Assembly (NCBI GenBank): GCA_965216905.1
Contig: OZ244213.1
Span: 3,417,301 to 3,481,300 of the forward strand
Direction of reading: 5' to 3'
Length of the DNA: 64,000 nucleotides
Origin: G965216905 sp965216905
GTDB lineage: Bacteria; Actinomycetota; Acidimicrobiia; Spongiisociales; ZC4RG35
Shown here: positions 60,700-64,000 of the stretch, piece by piece
Position numbering within the stretch: the first letter of the stretch is position 1
Layout of the letters: each line of letters begins with the position of its first letter
Made by a program: the position numbers and the translations under genes
The notes under the pieces: generated by a model
Databases searched by the model: none
Seen by the model: only the letters and a program-made list of their open reading frames with translations
Told to the model about the DNA's origin: nothing

Positions 60700-62756
60700 G
60701 ACGGTCCATCCTCTCGGACCCGCATGAGGTTCTCCCACTCCACACCGTTCCAGTACCGTTCCATCTCAGGCATGTCGGGGTGGGGATACCACCCGGCCGG
60801 TGCTGCGGGTGCGTCGTCCGAGCCCCGACCGGAGCCCCGCTTCTCTTCGACCGGAGTCGGATCGACCGGTACCGGCGCTGTCACGGGGTCATCCGGCGGC
60901 GCTTCAACGCCCGGATCGGGCTGTGCCAACGAACCCGCTGCGATCTCCTGCGTCTGTTCTGTCTGGTCACCGACGACATCCGCTGGCGGCCGGGGCTCCG
61001 GTGCTACCTCTTGGATCGGCACGTACTCCTGAGTCGGCTCGAGTTCCATGTCGGACTCCGGCGGCAGTTCTCGGGGTGCTGCGGCATCCGACGACGACTC
61101 CGAAGTCGGACCGGGTGGAGACGCCGACCGAGCTCCGGTCGCTTCGGACATCGAACCGTCACCGTTCACGTCGCTCGGTGGTGTTCCGGCCAGGGCACCG
61201 CGCCGACGGAAGACACCGAGACCGAGAACGGCGAGCCCGGCGACCGCCACGAGCCACGGGAACAGCCCGGGACCGTCGGACACGGACTCCGCGGCGGCAG
61301 AGCCCGCCTCTTCCACCTCCAAGCGCCGCGCCTCCAGCGTCTCGATCTCTGCGTCGGCCGCGCCGATGTCTTCGACAAGCTGATCACGGGTCGCTTCGAG
61401 TTCGGCGACAGCTTCCGGCGCCAGCGCCTCGATGGACGTCTCGCCGTTCCCACCGTCGTTCTGGTCCGGAGCGCAACACTCCGCCGCTTCGGCCGCCAGG
61501 TCATCCCGCTGTTCGACGAGGAGCGGAACCAATCCCTCATAGGCACAGACGGTCTCCGGAGCGCAGCCCAGCGGAGCCCCACCGAGACCCGCACCCTCAA
61601 GCACCAGTTCGATGTCGTACTCCCCCTCCAACGCAGGATCGGCTTCGACGAGGAGCCGGATGTAATCGGTGCGAACGTCCTCCTCGCCTCCCCCGTACCA
61701 GTAGACACCGGGGAGTCGAACTGAGTCGGAGCCGGCTCCGTCGGTCCCGGCGTCGCGCTTCGAACGCTGGATGTAGTCGTCGCCATCTTCATCCGTCCAA
61801 CCCAGGTGGAATGTGATGCCTTCTCGCTGGGGCAGTCCAAAGATCGTTGCGGTGACGTTCGATCTGAGGTCGCGGGTGAAGTCTGCCCGGTAGTAGACAG
61901 GCTCGCCGGTCGGAATGGTGTCGGTGAATCGACCCTGCGACTCGCCTCCGGCGCCCACCACGGGGGCATCGGCAGGCGCAGGCGTGCCGTCGACCGGGAG
62001 ACCTCCGAGCCGAACGGGTCGCCGGAACGCCCGGGTGGCGATTGCGATCAGTTTGTTGGCGAGATCGGCGGCGTCGCCGGCCGGGGTATACGAACCGCCC
62101 GTTACCTCGGCGATACATCGGAGTTCGAGTTCCGCTGCTTCGTCGGTCTGGAACCCGACCGTCTCGACCCGATCGAGCTGCACCTCGTTGCCCTCTGCTA
62201 CCAGCTCTTCAGCCACTTCGCACGGTGCCCGACCCCACGACGGCCCGACGGCGGAGTCCCCGTCGAGATCGGCATCAAAGCATTCGTCTCGCCCGTCCGA
62301 GACCAAGACGATGGTGCCCGTGTCTCCTGACGGCACGTCTCCGCCTGCTGCCTCCAGGGCCAATGCGATCGGCGTATCGCCGCGAGCCTCGAGCGCATCG
62401 ATCGTGTCGACGAAGCCACCACGATCGAGCGGTCCGGGGGGTATGGCCAGCCGGGTGTCGCTGAGGCAGCCTTCCTGACGTTGCTCGGCGGACATCGGCT
62501 CGAACTGGTCTCCATAGACACGCAGCGCAACCTCGGTGCCGTCCGGTAGTGCATCGATCGTGAGCCGGAGCGCCTCTTTGGCCTGGTCCAGCTTTGTCGG
62601 AGAACCCTCCAACATCGAACCCGAGAGATCCAACACGAAGATCAGTGTCGGGATCTCGGTGGTATCGATCGTCTGGCTCGATACCGGAGCTCCGATGGCC
62701 AAGAGGACCAGCGCAGCAATCAACGTCGCCCAGCCTCTACTCCGGTCCAATCCCAA
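60696..62756 (-). CDS. Exported von Willebrand factor A protein with membrane helix and DUF2510 tail
   Basis: 686 residues. A signal peptide is followed by a vWA domain with intact MIDAS (DLSGS at 43-47, DTPIAL and SDGRDE further on), a beta domain (~230-400), a coiled coil (LEATRDQLVEDIGAADAEIE), a membrane helix near 500, and a ~170-residue acidic Pro-rich cytoplasmic tail. The tail ends in PAGWYPHPDMPEMERYWNG, a DUF2510 motif. Metal-dependent ligand binding outside and DUF2510 inside suggest an envelope adaptor. First gene of the operon 62756-57482. Confidence 0.82.
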   Translation of the reverse strand: MGLDRSRGWATLIAALVLLAIGAPVSSQTIDTTEIPTLIFVLDLSGSMLEGSPTKLDQAKEALRLTIDALPDGTEVALRVYGDQFEPMSAEQRQEGCLSDTRLAIPPGPLDRGGFVDTIDALEARGDTPIALALEAAGGDVPSGDTGTIVLVSDGRDECFDADLDGDSAVGPSWGRAPCEVAEELVAEGNEVQLDRVETVGFQTDEAAELELRCIAEVTGGSYTPAGDAADLANKLIAIATRAFRRPVRLGGLPVDGTPAPADAPVVGAGGESQGRFTDTIPTGEPVYYRADFTRDLRSNVTATIFGLPQREGITFHLGWTDEDGDDYIQRSKRDAGTDGAGSDSVRLPGVYWYGGGEEDVRTDYIRLLVEADPALEGEYDIELVLEGAGLGGAPLGCAPETVCAYEGLVPLLVEQRDDLAAEAAECCAPDQNDGGNGETSIEALAPEAVAELEATRDQLVEDIGAADAEIETLEARRLEVEEAGSAAAESVSDGPGLFPWLVAVAGLAVLGLGVFRRRGALAGTPPSDVNGDGSMSEATGARSASPPGPTSESSSDAAAPRELPPESDMELEPTQEYVPIQEVAPEPRPPADVVGDQTEQTQEIAAGSLAQPDPGVEAPPDDPVTAPVPVDPTPVEEKRGSGRGSDDAPAAPAGWYPHPDMPEMERYWNGVEWENLMRVREDGPS

Positions 62757-63084
62757 CCGCCCTCACCTAGCCTACATCGACCATACACGAGTACTGGTGC
62801 GGCCCGCGGTCGGTCCTCCGGTTTGGCATCGGGTACCACCGTCGTCGAAGCCCCAGGCTCGAGAGCGTCGAACCGACCCGCCACGCTCGACGCGTGAACT
62901 GCAGCATGAGTGGCGCCCGGGGTGGCGGATCGAGTGCGTGGCGTCGATCCTCCCGATGGAGTGCGGCATCGGCGCCTTCGAGACATCGACAGAACAACGG
63001 GGCGATGCATCGCCGCTTCCACACCGACGCGATGATGGCCGCCGGAGTCGGCGGCCATCATCGGTCGATCGGATCGGGTCCGGA
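62757..63084. other. Intergenic region
   Basis: A 328-bp gap between the vWA operon start and the end of the last gene. Both neighbours are on the minus strand, so this holds the vWA operon promoter and the terminator of the gene at 63085. I see no convincing ORF or RNA gene in it. Confidence 0.6.
63030..63063 (-). terminator. Strong hairpin downstream of the last surface-protein gene
   Basis: A 14-bp perfect stem (CGATGATGGCCGCC paired with GGCGGCCATCATCG) with loop GGAGTC, starting 22 nt past the stop at 63085 on the minus strand. No T-run follows, as usual for high-GC genomes. The best terminator candidate in the window. Confidence 0.7.
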
Positions 63085-64000
63085 TCAGCGGAAGCTGTCC
63101 GCCCGATGCAGGAACGCTGCCATCTGACCACGCGACACGGCGTCGTCGGGGCAGAACCGGTCGTTCGTCGGCGGGTTGCAGCCCTTCGTGATCCCGGCAG
63201 CCGCCAGTTTGGCGATGTCCGCCTCGAAGACGCTCCCGTTGTCATCCACGAACGAGTTGCCGCCGCCATCATCGGTCAGACCGAGCGCTCGCACCAGGAA
63301 CGCCGCCATCTGACCACGGGTGACGCGATCGTCGGGGCAGAAACGGTCGTTCGTCGGCGGGTTGCAGCCCTTGGTGATCCCGGCAGCCGCCAGTTTGGCG
63401 ATGTCCGCCTCGAAGATGCTCCCGTCGTCGTCCACGAACGAGTTGCCGCCGCCATTGTCGGTCAGTCCGAGGAAACGGACCAGGAACGCCGCCATCTGAC
63501 CACGGGTGACGTTGTCATCGGGGCAGAACCGGTCGTTCGTCGGCGGGTTGCAGCCCTTGGTGACGCCCACGGCCGCCAGCCATTCGATGTCCGCCTCGAA
63601 GATGCTCCCGTCGTCGTCCACGAACGTCCCGCTGCCACCGCCGGAGGTCGTCGTGGCCTGGACACTGGCCGCGCCGGAGACGTTGCTCGACGTGTCGATG
63701 GCCTTGACCTGGTAGTTGTAGGTGGTCGAGGCCGCCAGACCGGTGTCGGTGAACGAGGTACCCGAGACCGTGCCCACCCGGGCGCCGTTCCGGAAGATCT
63801 GGTACTGCGCAACAGCGACGTTGTCGGTCGACGCATTCCAGCTGAGGGTCACGGCGTTCGACGTCACGTTGTCGACCTTGAGGTTGGTCGGCGTGGACGG
63901 CGGGGTGTTGTCGCCACCCAGGCTGTTGAAGATGGCGAGGCTGTTCAGGTTCACGCCGTTGACGACGTTGAAGTCGCCGGCGATGACCAGATGCGACGGT
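63085..64000 (-). CDS. Surface protein, C-terminal part (fibronectin III and three SLH-like repeats), partial
   Basis: The gene continues past the window end; 305 residues are visible in an open frame. The first ~30 (HLVIAGDFNVVNGVNLNSL) look like a beta-propeller-type repeat of the 'GDF-x-x-VNG' kind. Then comes a fibronectin type III domain (PPSTPTNLKVDNVTSNAVTL ... STTYNYQVKAID) and three SLH-like repeats with KGCNPPTNDRFCPDD and VTRGQMAAFLVR. A GTG at 63954 is in frame but is not a likely start. Probably an exported, wall-anchored protein. Confidence 0.85.
   Translation of the reverse strand, partial: PSHLVIAGDFNVVNGVNLNSLAIFNSLGGDNTPPSTPTNLKVDNVTSNAVTLSWNASTDNVAVAQYQIFRNGARVGTVSGTSFTDTGLAASTTYNYQVKAIDTSSNVSGAASVQATTTSGGGSGTFVDDDGSIFEADIEWLAAVGVTKGCNPPTNDRFCPDDNVTRGQMAAFLVRFLGLTDNGGGNSFVDDDGSIFEADIAKLAAAGITKGCNPPTNDRFCPDDRVTRGQMAAFLVRALGLTDDGGGNSFVDDNGSVFEADIAKLAAAGITKGCNPPTNDRFCPDDAVSRGQMAAFLHRADSFR

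Overview
The window looks like chromosomal DNA of a high-GC actinobacterium, probably class Acidimicrobiia (the class is inference). The actinobacterial signals are a WhiG-type sigma factor, a DUF2469 gene next to yraN, a DUF2510 tail, GTG starts and long runs of genes coupled by 4-nt ATGA/GTGA overlaps. The repeated 'KGCNPP...CPDDPVTRGQMAAF' SLH-like repeat in three exported proteins is, from memory, common in Acidimicrobiia. No rRNA, tRNA, CRISPR array or canonical insertion sequence was seen.

Layout. (1) 1-7850, minus strand: reading from high to low coordinate, whiG, rpsB, tsf, pyrH, frr, cdsA, dxr, the site-2 protease gene and ispG (cut by the window edge). (2) 7825-13123: comM, dprA and xerC. 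This block is interrupted by a 1.67-kb insert (8963-10631) carrying a PIN-domain (VapC-like) nuclease and a large partner protein. A perfect 218-bp direct repeat of the dprA tail flanks the insert, and a diverged comM fragment sits at its left edge. (3) 13191-19598: accessory genes (hemerythrin-like protein, DUF1028, enoyl-CoA hydratase, two small proteins, GDP-L-fucose synthesis gmd-fcl, an ABC exporter) placed between comM and yraN. (4) 19686-29349: yraN, DUF2469, lepB, rplS, trmD, then an inserted block with a two-component system, then rimM, khpA, rpsP and ffh. The ffh gene carries a one-base frameshift as sequenced.

(5) 29487-41685, plus strand: ppc, upp, an alkyltransferase-like protein, two exported proteins with SLH-like triplets, deoB, deoA, etfB, etfA. 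(6) 41766-52228, minus strand: two secreted metallophosphatases (one with long, nearly identical C-terminal repeats), cdd, ftsY, a membrane protein, smc, acylphosphatase and mutM. (7) 52358-57415, plus strand: a five-gene MoxR/DUF58/DUF4129/DUF4350 membrane operon. It converges on a minus-strand operon (57482-62756) of a von Willebrand-A protein, a coiled-coil membrane protein and a transglutaminase-like lipoprotein. (8) 63085-64000: the 3' end of a third SLH-like surface protein.

How the genes fit together. The backbone covers translation (S2, EF-Ts, RRF, S16, L19, TrmD, RimM), protein targeting (Ffh, FtsY, LepB), isoprenoid and lipid precursors (IspG, Dxr, CdsA), DNA uptake, recombination and repair (ComM, DprA, XerC, MutM, SMC) and nucleoside salvage (Upp, DeoA, DeoB, Cdd). 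The most unusual parts are the repeat-flanked PIN cassette, the facing MoxR/vWA operons that may form one envelope system, and tandem repeats inside genes that appear to have been homogenised.
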